Of a stretch of 64,000 nucleotides of DNA, positions 17,142 to 25,880 are shown piece after piece (within the stretch, counting starts at the first letter, position 1; each line of letters starts with the position of its first letter). The notes beneath the pieces were generated by a model that was not told the origin of the DNA, did not search any database, and was given only the letters and a program-made list of their open reading frames with translations. The DNA comes from Ectobacillus antri. GTDB taxonomy: Bacteria; Bacillota; Bacilli; Bacillales; Bacillaceae_G. The translations under genes and the position numbers were made by a program. Location of the stretch: positions 1 through 64,000 of the forward strand of contig NZ_RIAV01000009.1 in the NCBI RefSeq assembly GCF_003852715.1. The letters run 5' to 3'.

Positions 17142-17172
17142 TAAAAGGCGCGGAGAAATCCGTGCCTTTTGT
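17141..17172 (+). terminator. Rho-independent terminator of htpG
   Basis: AAAAGGC-GCGGA-GAAA-TCCGT-GCCTTTTG directly after the htpG stop. Confidence 0.75.
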
Positions 17173-17362
17173 TATGCTAAATTCAATGAGAACATCAAGA
17201 GTATCATTTGTTTATCTTAAATACTTTTAATAAATGAATGTGTTTTTATTTATGTCCTCATACTAAAGTAGGAGAATTTATTATCCTCAAGTACGTGTTT
17301 TAATATGAATGTCTTTAATTATAATAGATAACAACAATATTTATTAGAAAGGAGCGTATGTT

Positions 17363-17815
17363 GTGCGTAACATTAAGTTATATGAAACACATATCTATAC
17401 AAAAAACTTGAAGAAAGCTATTGAATTTTATCAAAGCTTGGGACTAGAGCTTAGTTATGCAGTATATGAGCGAAAGGTAGCCTTTTTCTATTTAGGTGAT
17501 ATTTCAAAAAAGGAGCAACTATTAGGGATATGGGAAGTATCTCAAGAGCGCTTTATTAAATCTCATTTTGCATTTTATGTGTCATATGATGAATTATTAC
17601 AATCTCCATCGTATTTACGTGCAAGAGGTATTTCACTTGTTCCTGATTTTGGATTAGATACGAGTGAACCAATTGTTCATCCTTGGATGCCGGCAGCTAG
17701 TTACTATTTCAAAGATTTGGATGGAAATCTACTTGAATATATAACCTTATTGGATGGAGAAGCAAAACCTAATTTAGAACCTATGCACCTGAGTCAGTGG
17801 TTTAGAAGTAAATAG
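17363..17815 (+). CDS. VOC (glyoxalase/bleomycin-resistance fold) protein
   Basis: 150 residues from GTG 17363, nine bases after AGGAG. Two beta-alpha-beta-beta-beta modules are visible: KLYETHIYTKNLKKAIEFYQSLGLELSY at the N-terminus, with a His metal ligand, and YYFKDLDGNLLEYI with a Glu ligand near the C-terminus. The reaction is unknown. It is followed 24 bases later by a broken paralogue, so the pair arose by duplication or as a two-gene operon. Confidence 0.75.
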   Translation: MRNIKLYETHIYTKNLKKAIEFYQSLGLELSYAVYERKVAFFYLGDISKKEQLLGIWEVSQERFIKSHFAFYVSYDELLQSPSYLRARGISLVPDFGLDTSEPIVHPWMPAASYYFKDLDGNLLEYITLLDGEAKPNLEPMHLSQWFRSK

Positions 17816-17839
17816 AGACAAAAAGAAGGGGAAGTTAAC

Positions 17840-18301
17840 GTGATTAACGGGCTTTTTGAAATACATATTAATGTTTCTAATGCAGATATTTCTGTGGAAT
17901 TTTATGAAAATGGTTTGGGATTAGAACGTATATTTTATGATAACAAAAGACGATCTTATTTTTTTATTGGGTTGGTAACCCAGGTGAGGCAATGTTAGGT
18001 ATAAGAGAAAACTATCCATCAACTGATATACAACGCCAACATTTTGCATTTAAAACATCCGTTGAAGAGTTAAAACGAGCAGCAGATTGGCTAAGAAAGA
18101 AAGGTATTCAGCCCGAGAATTTTTTTTGGAGAGAATCCCGAGGAGTTGTATGTGTTTTCATTTATGCCTGCCGTGTCTATTTATTTCAAAGATCCAGACG
18201 GACATTCCTTGGAATTATTAGCAATGTGACCACATCCACCGCAACCTCAATACGGGATTGTTAGTTGGAAGAAATGGGAACAGCTACACGAGAAAAAGTA
18301 A
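17840..18301 (+). pseudogene. Frameshifted VOC-family gene
   Basis: GTG 17840 with AAGGGGAAG upstream opens FEIHINVSNADISVEFYENG. The frame breaks near 17970 and continues in another frame with NPGEAMLGIRENYPSTD. A second break lies near a T8 tract at 18120. The third piece (PEELYVFSFMPAV, YFKDPDGHSLELLAM) ends in TGA, followed in frame by more coding-like sequence to TAA 18299-18301. At least two frameshifts and one in-frame stop make this a decayed paralogue of the gene at 17363-17815. Confidence 0.8.
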
Positions 18302-18313
18302 ATTTGTATGTGT

Positions 18314-18345
18314 AAAATAGGCGACCTGTACAGGTCGCCTATTTT
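18314..18345. terminator. Bidirectional terminator
   Basis: AAAATAGGCGACC-TGTA-GGTCGCCTATTTT class perfect hairpin after the VOC pseudogene. Confidence 0.8.
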
Positions 18346-18474
18346 ATATGTATTGCTGTATCCACAAACTAATTTCATTAGTTTGTGCTTGTAATTAAAC
18401 TAATATTGATATATATTTTACTAAAGGTGTTAGTTTTTTGGTTTTTACTATTGGTTTTATTAAGGAGGCCTAGT

Positions 18475-19143
18475 GTGTTTACTTTAAAAAGACTATCGAA
18501 TTGTCATTTAGATGAAGTAGTGGAGGCATGGAACTTAGGATTTCAAGGATATTTTGTAAACATGGAAACCACAACAGAGAAATTCCTTAAACGTTTTGTG
18601 TCAGAAGGATTATCACCTGATTTATCCATAGTTGTTTTTAACGGAAATAAGCCAGTGGGCTTGTTGTTGAACGGAATCAGAGAATTAGGAGGTTTGGAAC
18701 GTCGGCACAGCCATAGCTCTCCCTTATCGACAAAAAGGAATCGGAAAGATGCTGATAAATAAAGCCTTCGATATCTATCAGGAAAATCTTGTAGAAACCG
18801 CAATTCTGGAGGCGATCACCGATAATCATGCAGCTATCGGACTGTATACGTCATTGGGGTACGAAAAAACCGATATTTTACATTATATGGGACAAAAAGG
18901 GAAGATTTCATATCCTGTCTCACAACCAACGTCTTAGCAAATCGAAGTTGACCTTCCGCGACGAATACAATTCTTATCATTCTATAACCATGCTGCTCCA
19001 TGGCAAACGCAATGGTTTAACGTAACGGATGGAAAAAGCGGCTATCATGAGGGACTCACAAGGAAGCCCGATAGGATATGCTCTATACAAGGAAACATTT
19101 GACGATTCCAACATAAAACAAGTAATGTATTGTATCAATGTGT
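18475..19143 (+). pseudogene. Broken GNAT acetyltransferase gene
   Basis: GTG 18475 with AAGGAGG at 18462-18468. Frame 1 encodes a GNAT N-terminus (FTLKRLSNCHLDEVVEAW and NGNKPVGLLLNGIRELGG). It breaks near 18700 and resumes in another frame with ALPYRQKGIGKMLINKAF, the acetyl-CoA binding loop, and NHAAIGLYTSLGYEKTD, stopping at 18935-18937. Downstream frames still hold DLPRRIQFLSFYNHAAPW and RDSQGSPIGYALYKETFDD, so the original was a longer, tandem-domain GNAT protein. Its 3' end joins an unrelated hydrolase fragment. Confidence 0.75.
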
Positions 19144-19338
19144 GTTGCGGGACAGCTGCGAGCCGCCTTTCCGTTTCCAGCGTTAGCGACCTTGAATAAA
19201 GAAGTAGCACTAAAGAGTGCACAAAAGTTACGTGGATGTCAACCTGCTGTGTTAGCAGTAGGACACGGGAACTTGCTAAAAAATCCTGTACCGGCTATGG
19301 ACAAAGCGATTATGAGGACTTCTCGTAAAATCCATTAA
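19144..19338 (+). pseudogene. C-terminal fragment of an MBL-fold metallohydrolase
   Basis: The frame encodes AGQLRAAFPFPALATLNKEV then GCQPAVLAVGHGNLLKNPV and stops at 19336-19338. This is the C-terminal part of Bacillus metallo-beta-lactamase-fold hydrolases, including the final GHG motif. No N-terminal half is present and no ribosome site is seen; the upstream neighbour is the GNAT remnant. A deletion probably fused two dying genes. Confidence 0.6.
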
Positions 19339-19368
19339 AGGTGCGTGTACACCTACGGAAGGGGACAC

Positions 19369-19701
19369 ATGATGAAGAACATCAATTTAGCCTTGCGTTT
19401 CTGTTTAGAAGTATGTGCGCTGTTGGCAATAGGATATTGGGGATTTGTTGTTGGAACTACACTTATGCATAAGGTGTTGCTGAGTTTAGGTGTCCCTCTG
19501 ATTACAGCTCTCATCTGGGCGACATTTGGTGCACCAGGAGCGAAGAGAAGATTATCCGAAAGTTCTCGTGTATTGCTTGAGCTTGTAATCTTAGGGACCG
19601 CTGTAATACTGCTATATAGAACAGGCAGCACGATGCTGGCAGTTCTCTTGGCCGCATTGATTGTAATCAATCGAACACTAATGTACGTATGGAAACAATA
19701 G
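19369..19701 (+). CDS. YrdB/DUF2568 family small membrane protein
   Basis: 110-111 residues with four hydrophobic segments. The core GYWGFVVGTTLMHKVLLS and WATFGAPGAKRRLSE fits the YrdB family (DUF2568) of Bacillus, function unknown. The start is ATG 19369 or 19372, after GAAGGGG; the upstream extension to 19345 lacks a site. Confidence 0.75.
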   Translation: MMKNINLALRFCLEVCALLAIGYWGFVVGTTLMHKVLLSLGVPLITALIWATFGAPGAKRRLSESSRVLLELVILGTAVILLYRTGSTMLAVLLAALIVINRTLMYVWKQ

Positions 19702-19763
19702 CATGAATATAAAAGTTGACGGGGCTACATGATTATTACATTTTAACAACGTGGGTGAATAGA

Positions 19764-19838
19764 ATGAATTTTATTATATTTACATTTCTTTTTGTAGTTG
19801 TTTGCGGCTGGCTGGATTATAAACTAGATATAAAATAA
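19764..19838 (+). CDS. Putative 24-residue membrane microprotein
   Basis: ATG with GGGTGAAT upstream encodes MNFIIFTFLFVVVCGWLDYK plus four residues, a single hydrophobic helix with a charged tail. It ends 19 bases before the next gene. Translation is plausible but unsupported beyond the ribosome site and hydrophobic pattern. Confidence 0.35.
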   Translation: MNFIIFTFLFVVVCGWLDYKLDIK

Positions 19839-19857
19839 AGAAAGAGCGTGATAGCAT

Positions 19858-20430
19858 ATGTTCGCAGGACATTTTGGTGTTGCAGCGGCCGCGAAGGCAA
19901 AAGCTCCTCGTGTGCCGCTTTGGGCATTGATGGTAGGAACACAGCTTATTGATATAATTTTTGTCCCCCTATTACTAAGCCGAATCGAAGGGATGGAACA
20001 AGTTCAACAGAAAAGTTATGGGGGAATGTTGATCTTTGCCCAATATTCCCATTCTTTAATTGGCGCCTTGCTGATTAGTGCAATTGTATGGGTATTAGCA
20101 AGAATATTTTGGGGTAATCAAGGAGCTGTTTTTCTGGCGGGTGTTGTATTGAGTCATTGGTTTTTGGACTTACTTGTGCATCGCGCAGACTTACCTATTT
20201 TACCCGGTAATATGGGAGATCTTCCTCTGCTTGGTTTTGGCCTGTGGGAATCTTCTGTGACAAGTGTGATAATAGAATTCATCCTTATCTTGATTGGTAT
20301 GATCTTTTACACGCGATCCGCCCTGCAAAGGGGACAAGAAAAAAAACGCAGACGTGCTGTCATTGCTAGTGCTGTCATGAGCATTCTTTTGGTATTAGCG
20401 CTCTTGACCGATTTTCTAGGTGTGTCATGA
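19858..20430 (+). CDS. Membrane-bound hydrolase-like protein (YdjM/DUF457-like)
   Basis: 190 residues with about five transmembrane segments. Conserved polar residues within membranes (MFAGHFGVAAAAKAKAP at the start, YSHSLIGALL, VLSHWFLDLLVHRADLP) resemble the metal-ligand pattern of the LexA-regulated YdjM/DUF457 inner-membrane family. The activity of that family is unproven. AAGAAAGAGCGTGATAG precedes ATG. Confidence 0.65.
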   Translation: MFAGHFGVAAAAKAKAPRVPLWALMVGTQLIDIIFVPLLLSRIEGMEQVQQKSYGGMLIFAQYSHSLIGALLISAIVWVLARIFWGNQGAVFLAGVVLSHWFLDLLVHRADLPILPGNMGDLPLLGFGLWESSVTSVIIEFILILIGMIFYTRSALQRGQEKKRRRAVIASAVMSILLVLALLTDFLGVS

Positions 20431-20520
20431 TTCCTGCGTTACTAGACAAAGTTCTTTACTATTTATGTTATGAACAGATCAGCTTTCGCTCAGGGGGATA
20501 AAGGGTTAGGAAAAATCAGT

Positions 20521-20927
20521 ATGAAGTTTTATATTAAGTCCCAACCTTAGAAGAATATCAATATCTATGCTCGAGTGTGGGCTGGCAAGAGCATATGAAT
20601 TTCGAGGTTGCAGAGATATCATTGAAAAATTCCGTTTTCGCTGTGACAGTTAAAGACGGTAATGAAATAATAGGTATGGGTAGAATTGTTGGGGATAAGG
20701 CGATTTATTTTTATATTCAAGACATAGTGGTGCATCCTGCCTATCAAGGAAAGGGGATTGGAGGGGAAATCATGAATGCGTTGATCACATATTTAAAAGA
20801 AAATGCCCCTGATAAGGCGTTCGTTGGATTATTCGCATCGGAAGGAAAAGATAGCTTTTACGGACAGTATAATTTTAAAGATTATTCCCCTCATATGACC
20901 GGGATGTTCACTGTAATCATAAAGTAA
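20521..20927 (+). pseudogene. GNAT acetyltransferase with N-terminal frameshift
   Basis: ATG 20521 reads MKFYIK and would stop at once. One base away the frame continues PTLEEYQYLCSSVGWQEHM and then a complete GNAT core (DIVVHPAYQGKGIGGEIM, the acetyl-CoA loop). Translation could restart at GTG 20577 and give 116 residues, but no ribosome site is there. The simplest reading is a recent single-base frameshift near 20538. Confidence 0.65.
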
Positions 20928-21068
20928 ACTCATTATTTTTATTCTTGTAACTGCTAAATTGCTTAGAGAACTTAAGTAAATCGATTTATAATTACGAATA
21001 AAGAAATATATGTACTAAATTTGAGATGTAAATGATTAAGTGTCTTAAAAATTAGGATATATCCTTAT

Positions 21069-21104
21069 ATTAAAAGTCCTGCTCTTTATAGCGGGACTTT
21101 TAAT
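21069..21104. terminator. Bidirectional terminator
   Basis: TTAAAAGTCC (21069) and GGACTTTTAA form a stem over a loop containing TGCTCTTTATAGCG. The region 20928-21265 otherwise holds a small hairpin TAGACATACGTCTA with a T tract (about 21159-21183) and no gene. Confidence 0.7.
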
Positions 21105-21265
21105 ATATATGATAAGTAAGTCTGTTCTGAAAAGACAAACGTACATATTGAATGAATTAGACATACGTCTAGCCTTTTTTAAAACAATTTGCATATACAT
21201 AAACTATAACTAGTTATCGGACAAGTAGATACTAGTAGATTGAGAAAGGAAGAATCAATACAACA

Positions 21266-22621
21266 ATGGATATTCACATGATGATTTCAGTGTTCGTATT
21301 CTTAATCACAACTGCAGTAATTTTTTGGAGGCCAAAAGGGATTAGCGAAGCATGGCCGGCAGCAATTGGCGCAGGAATAGTATTGTTGACAGGTGTTGTA
21401 TCTCATGCTGATATCCTGGATATTATCCAGAAGATTGGCGGAGCCTCAATTACCATTATTGCAACGATCGTCATGGCTGTCATATTAGAAAGTTTCGGTT
21501 TTTTTCATTGGTCAGCTGCGCGACTGGCACAGTTAGCAAAAGGTTCAGGTTATAAATTATATTGGTACATTCAATTATTATGTTTTTTAATGACCCTGTT
21601 ATTTAACAACGATGGTAGTATCCTTATTACGACCCCTATTTTAATTTTACTTCTCAAAAATCTACAGCTAAAGCCTCACCAACAAATTCCCTACCTATTA
21701 ACTGGTGCATTAATTGCTACAGCATCAAGTGCTCCTATTGGCGTAAGTAATATCGTTAACTTAATAGCATTGAAAATCGTTAATATGTCTCTTTATATGC
21801 ATACTGCAATGATGTTTATACCTTCATCATTAGGTTTGGTTTTTATGTCTTGGCTAATGTATGTAGTAGTAAAGAAAGAACTTCCTAAGAAATTACCAGA
21901 TTCAGTGTATGACGTTGAGCAAATATTTTTTACGAAGAATTTTCATCCCTTAAAAGGGCATGCATCCGTTGAGACAAAAAGTCAACGCACAAAATTTATG
22001 GTAAAAATCTTATTATTTGTTTTTATCATACGCTGTTCACTCTTTGTTGCATCATTCTTAGCAATTCCAATTGAGATTGTTGCGGTGTTAGGTTCACTGA
22101 TTTTGCTTGTATGGAGATGGTATCAATTACGCACCAATCCGATTGATATATTAAAGAAAACACCTTGGCACATCCTGATCTTTGCCTTTTCTATGTATGT
22201 ACTTATTTATGGCCTTCACAATGCAGGATTGACAACATTTCTTTTACAAATATGTGAACCAATTGTTAAACAAGGCTTATTTGAAGCAAGCTTCATTATG
22301 GGTGGCTTAGTGTCCATATTATCCAACTTTTTCAACAATCATCCAGCTTTATTGATTGGAACTATCACATTAACAGAAATGAATCTGGACCCTATCACTT
22401 TAAAAACGATGTATTTAGCGAGCATCATCGGCAGCGATGTAGGTTCATTATTGCTACCTATTGGAACATTAGCCTCTTTAATTTGGATGCATATTTTAAG
22501 ACAAAACAACATCAAAGTTACATGGAAGGATTACTTAAGCGTATCGTTAATTGTCATTCCAGTATCAGTGATGGTCACCTTGTTCTTGTTATATAACTGG
22601 ATACAAATCATTTTTTCCTAA
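21266..22621 (+). CDS. ArsB/NhaD superfamily ion transporter
   Basis: 451 residues with about 11-12 transmembrane helices. The LLFNNDGSILITTPILILLL and FNNHPALLIGTITL segments are the paired hairpin motifs of the ArsB/NhaD/SLC13 ion-transporter superfamily. Bacillus homologues are often called arsenic transporters, but no arsR or arsC lies nearby, so the substrate (arsenite, Na+/H+ or a dicarboxylate) is open. AGGAAG lies 13 bases before ATG, a wide spacing. A bidirectional terminator follows. Confidence 0.75.
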   Translation: MDIHMMISVFVFLITTAVIFWRPKGISEAWPAAIGAGIVLLTGVVSHADILDIIQKIGGASITIIATIVMAVILESFGFFHWSAARLAQLAKGSGYKLYWYIQLLCFLMTLLFNNDGSILITTPILILLLKNLQLKPHQQIPYLLTGALIATASSAPIGVSNIVNLIALKIVNMSLYMHTAMMFIPSSLGLVFMSWLMYVVVKKELPKKLPDSVYDVEQIFFTKNFHPLKGHASVETKSQRTKFMVKILLFVFIIRCSLFVASFLAIPIEIVAVLGSLILLVWRWYQLRTNPIDILKKTPWHILIFAFSMYVLIYGLHNAGLTTFLLQICEPIVKQGLFEASFIMGGLVSILSNFFNNHPALLIGTITLTEMNLDPITLKTMYLASIIGSDVGSLLLPIGTLASLIWMHILRQNNIKVTWKDYLSVSLIVIPVSVMVTLFLLYNWIQIIFS

Positions 22622-22667
22622 AACGAGTCTGAATCTGTTCTATTTCTTTTCCTTTTTACGAATAAAG

Positions 22668-22712
22668 AAGCCTCTTTTTTTCAATATGTTATAGGAAAGA
22701 AGAGGCTTTCTA
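22668..22712. terminator. Rho-independent terminator
   Basis: AAGCCTCTT (22668-22676) pairs with AAGAGGCTT (22700-22708), flanked by T and A tracts. Confidence 0.7.
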
Positions 22713-22872
22713 TATGAGTACAACTAGAAAAACCGACATGGGGTGGGAAAGAAGAAGAGACAATGTATGGTTGCGGTCAAAGCTTAAGAGATACGCGTGT
22801 CAAGTAAGAATATACACGCGTAGCGAGGCGTTCTGGCGCTATGATTTTCTTGCTGTTTATATGTCGCAAAGA

Positions 22873-22960
22873 TAATTACTGCTCCAAATGGACCACCGCC
22901 TTTTGAGATATTGGTCTTCGCTAGTTCACATGCGTGTTCTAAAAAAGAAACATGGTTCAT
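22873..22960 (-). pseudogene. N-terminal stub of a guanine/cytidine-deaminase-family gene
   Basis: Minus-strand ATG at 22960, after AGAGTG, encodes MNHVSFLEHACELAKTNI then SKGGGPFGAVI, the start of the CMP/dCMP-deaminase fold as in guanine deaminase. Similarity ends after about 29 codons, before the zinc motif HAE, and the frame runs into unrelated sequence. This is a truncated remnant. The region 22713-22872 holds only a 54-codon plus-strand frame of doubtful reality. Confidence 0.55.
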
Positions 22961-23092
22961 ACTATCACTCTTTTAATATCAAAAATGTATACTACCTACA
23001 ATAAGCAAGGGAGCCGAAATATATAAGCAGATTTTTATGAACTATGTGTGCCTTGGAAAAGCATTGCAATGTAAAGTCCTATACTTTTTATC

Positions 23093-23102
23093 ATGTTATA
23101 AT
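23093..23102 (+). promoter_or_regulatory. Extended -10 promoter of recQ
   Basis: ATGTTATAAT provides TG plus TATAAT (23097-23102). The start point would fall only about 17 bases before the start codon, at the ribosome site, giving a very short leader. Confidence 0.5.
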
Positions 23103-23125
23103 GGAGAAAAAGGAGGGCGAATCTG

Positions 23126-25234
23126 TTGCTTGCAAAAGCGAAACAATATTTACAACAGTACTTTGGTTACGAATCATTTCGGAACGGACAAGAGGAGATC
23201 ATTACACGTGTATTATCAGGTTATAACACGGCTGGGATTATGCCAACCGGTGGGGGAAAGTCCATTTGTTATCAAATTCCCGCGCTGATTCTTCCTGGTA
23301 TTACCCTCGTCATATCACCGCTTATTTCTCTCATGAAAGATCAAGTTGATGCTCTCGAACAAGTTGGTATCTCTGCCACATATTTAAACAGTAGCTTGTC
23401 GATGAAGGAGACAAGGGAGCGTATGCATGATATACAGCATGGTATATATAAAATGTTGTATATTGCACCGGAACGACTGGAATCTTCTGCTTTTCTAGAG
23501 CAATTAAAAGAGCTCCCTGTTTCACTTGTCGCAGTTGATGAAGCGCATTGCATCTCACAGTGGGGACACGATTTTCGCCCAAGCTATTTGCGCATCCGTC
23601 ATTTATTAACACAATTCTCAAAACAACCGACGGTTTTAGCGCTAACAGCCACAGCTACTCCGCAGGTATGTGAGGATATTTGTGAGGCTTTGGGCATCAT
23701 TCCTGAAAGTGCGGTTGTGACGGGTTTTGCGCGTACCAATCTCTCTTTTAAAATTGTGAAGGGACAAAATCGCTTAGCGTATGTGAAGCAATATATAGAA
23801 ACAAATAAAAATGAAGCAAGCATCATTTACGCTGCCACTCGTAAAGAAGTAGATCATGTATATGAATTTTTACAAAAGCAAGGTATATGTGTCGGACGTT
23901 ATCATGCTGGGATGAGCGATGATGAAAGAGGAAGGCAACAGGATTTGTTTCTGCAAGATGATATTACTGTAATGGTGGCAACAAATGCTTTTGGGATGGG
24001 AATTGACAAATCAAATGTGCGAAGTGTTCTTCATTATCAGCTCCCCAAAAATATGGAGAGTTACTACCAGGAGGCGGGACGTGCCGGACGTGACGGTCTA
24101 GATAGTGAATGTATTTTGTTGTTTTCACCGCAGGATATACAAGTGCAGCGCTATCTCATTGAACAATCTCATTATGAAGAGAGAAAAAACCAGGAGCTTC
24201 ATAAGCTGCGTCAGATGAAGGATTATTGTTATACAGAAGGATGCTTGCAGGGCTTTATTCTTCAATACTTTGGAGAAAATGACCCGAAGCCGTGCGGACG
24301 TTGCAGCAATTGTGTTGATGAACGTACTAGCGTAGATGTGACACGCGATGCACAAATGGTACTTTCCTGTATGATTCGAATGGGAGAAAGATTCGGTAAA
24401 ACCATAATTAGTCAAGTTCTTACCGGCTCATCTAATAAAAAGGTGCTCGAATTAGGTTTTGATAAATTGACTACATATGGAATTATGAAGGACCGGGCAG
24501 CAAAGGATGTAGCTGATTTGATTGATTTTCTCACATCCGAGCAATATATTGGGGTTACAAGTGGGCAATATCCAGTTTTATTTGTGAGTAATGAAGGAAA
24601 AGAAGTATTACTTGGAAAAAAACAAGTACTACGAAAGGAACAAATGCAAATTGTGCAAGCTTCTACTGATGATACTTTATTTGAAATGCTGCGCGGACTA
24701 CGTAAGGAAATTGCCGCTGAAGAAGGTGTACCACCGTTCGTTATTTTCTCTGATCAGACACTTCGTGATATGGTAGCAAAATTACCACAAACGACTGAAG
24801 AAATGCTCGGTGTAAAAGGCGTCGGTCAGCAAAAGCAAGAGCGCTACGGGAAGCGTTTTATAGCTATTATCGATAGGTATGTGACTGAGAATGGCGTAAG
24901 ACCGTCAAGCCAAAGGGTTGTAACGAAGGAAAAGAAAGAAGCTTCACATCTTGTAACTTATGAGTTATACAAGCAAGGCTACACTTTACGCGATATTGCC
25001 AAAGAACGAAATTTATCCCTACTCACAATTGAAAATCATATTCTGCAATGTGCGGAGGAAGGAAAGGAAGTGCAGTGGGAACACTTTTTTTCTCAGGAGC
25101 AGGAAGTAGTAATACGAGAGGTAATTATAGAAAGGGGCGGTGAGAAATTAAAGCCGCTGAAAGAAGCGTTACCTGACGATGTAAGTTATTTTACTATTAA
25201 AGCTGTTTTAGCAAAAATGCGATTGAATCGATAA
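23126..25234 (+). CDS. recQ: ATP-dependent DNA helicase RecQ
   Basis: 702 residues from TTG 23126, nine bases after AAGGAGG. Motif 0 FGYESFRNGQ, Walker A TGGGKS, DEAH box AVDEAHCISQWGHDFR, motif III TATAT and motif VI QEAGRAGRDG are present. The RecQ-Ct zinc site is C-x(n)-CLQG..C..C (about 370-400), followed by a winged helix, HRDC (about 515-590, PPFVIFSDQTL) and a C-terminal helix-turn-helix domain (YELYKQGYTLRDIAKERNLS). This full set is typical of the long Bacillus RecQ. It unwinds 3'-5' at stalled forks and in RecF-pathway recombination. Confidence 0.95.
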   Translation: MLAKAKQYLQQYFGYESFRNGQEEIITRVLSGYNTAGIMPTGGGKSICYQIPALILPGITLVISPLISLMKDQVDALEQVGISATYLNSSLSMKETRERMHDIQHGIYKMLYIAPERLESSAFLEQLKELPVSLVAVDEAHCISQWGHDFRPSYLRIRHLLTQFSKQPTVLALTATATPQVCEDICEALGIIPESAVVTGFARTNLSFKIVKGQNRLAYVKQYIETNKNEASIIYAATRKEVDHVYEFLQKQGICVGRYHAGMSDDERGRQQDLFLQDDITVMVATNAFGMGIDKSNVRSVLHYQLPKNMESYYQEAGRAGRDGLDSECILLFSPQDIQVQRYLIEQSHYEERKNQELHKLRQMKDYCYTEGCLQGFILQYFGENDPKPCGRCSNCVDERTSVDVTRDAQMVLSCMIRMGERFGKTIISQVLTGSSNKKVLELGFDKLTTYGIMKDRAAKDVADLIDFLTSEQYIGVTSGQYPVLFVSNEGKEVLLGKKQVLRKEQMQIVQASTDDTLFEMLRGLRKEIAAEEGVPPFVIFSDQTLRDMVAKLPQTTEEMLGVKGVGQQKQERYGKRFIAIIDRYVTENGVRPSSQRVVTKEKKEASHLVTYELYKQGYTLRDIAKERNLSLLTIENHILQCAEEGKEVQWEHFFSQEQEVVIREVIIERGGEKLKPLKEALPDDVSYFTIKAVLAKMRLNR

Positions 25235-25249
25235 ATAGCTAGTAAAAAG

Positions 25250-25285
25250 CCAATCTAATGATGTTAGATTGGCTTTTTATGTATG
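25250..25285. terminator. Bidirectional terminator after recQ
   Basis: AAAAAGCCAATCTAA-TGATG-TTAGATTGGCTTTTT, a perfect 15-bp stem. Confidence 0.9.
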
Positions 25286-25295
25286 CTTTTTCTAT

Positions 25296-25483
25296 TCACT
25301 TAGGTAAATTCAATTGCCAAGATACGCCAAACTTGTCGTTCAGCCACGCAAATTTCTTGCTAAATCCGTAGTTCCCAAGTGGCATGAGTAATTGTCCATC
25401 TTTCAAAAGGTTTTCATACCAATCATGAATTTCTTCTTCAGACTGACACGTTACATAAATAGAGAAGGATGGTGTGAGGTCAA
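25296..25483 (-). pseudogene. C-terminal fragment of a PhnB-like VOC protein
   Basis: Minus strand, ending TGA at 25296-25298. The encoded residues SEEEIHDWYENLLKDGQ, LLMPLGNYGFSKKFAWL and DKFGVSWQLNLP are the second half of PhnB/YjdN-like (3-demethylubiquinone methyltransferase-type) VOC proteins. The 5' half is missing beyond about 25483, where unrelated sequence begins. No start codon or ribosome site is present. Confidence 0.65.
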
Positions 25484-25728
25484 ATGACTATCAATGCACA
25501 TAAATTAATCAGTGGATTAGACCAGAGAATAACTGTTATCAATAAAAATATTATGTTAACAAAAAAAGAGAAAAGAACAGCCTTCTAGGGACGTTGAAAG
25601 AGTGAAGTTAATAGGACAGATACCTGGGGACATAAAACCTCGTCACGAGGATTCTGGAGCTTCTGAAGAAGTATTATTAGAATTACAATTTTTATACCTC
25701 TTTTCTTTTCTATTTTCATAGAAAGATG
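25484..25728 (+). pseudogene. Possible frameshifted short gene, unknown
   Basis: ATG 25484 opens 34 codons (MTINAHKLISGLDQRITVI..) to TAG at 25586-25588. The overlapping frame continues RDVERVKLIGQIPGDIKP then RHEDSGASEEVLLELQ with no break, suggesting one gene with a single frameshift. The family is unknown and there is no clear ribosome site. This fills the gap between the VOC fragment and the recombinase. Confidence 0.3.
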
Positions 25729-25880
25729 TAAAATATAAACAAGAAACAAAAGATATATTTTGTTTCATTATGAAAATGATATGAAAACTTATGAAATAAG
25801 AGAAAGAAAGAAATTAGTAAATATAGGAATGAAACATAGTACAATAATGTTTTATCCAATAAAAGTAAATGGAGTGTGCA

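Noticed and set aside
22714-22875. 54-codon plus-strand frame between the ArsB/NhaD-type gene and recQ
   Set aside because: It begins inside a terminator stem and overlaps the deaminase remnant antisense; no family resemblance.
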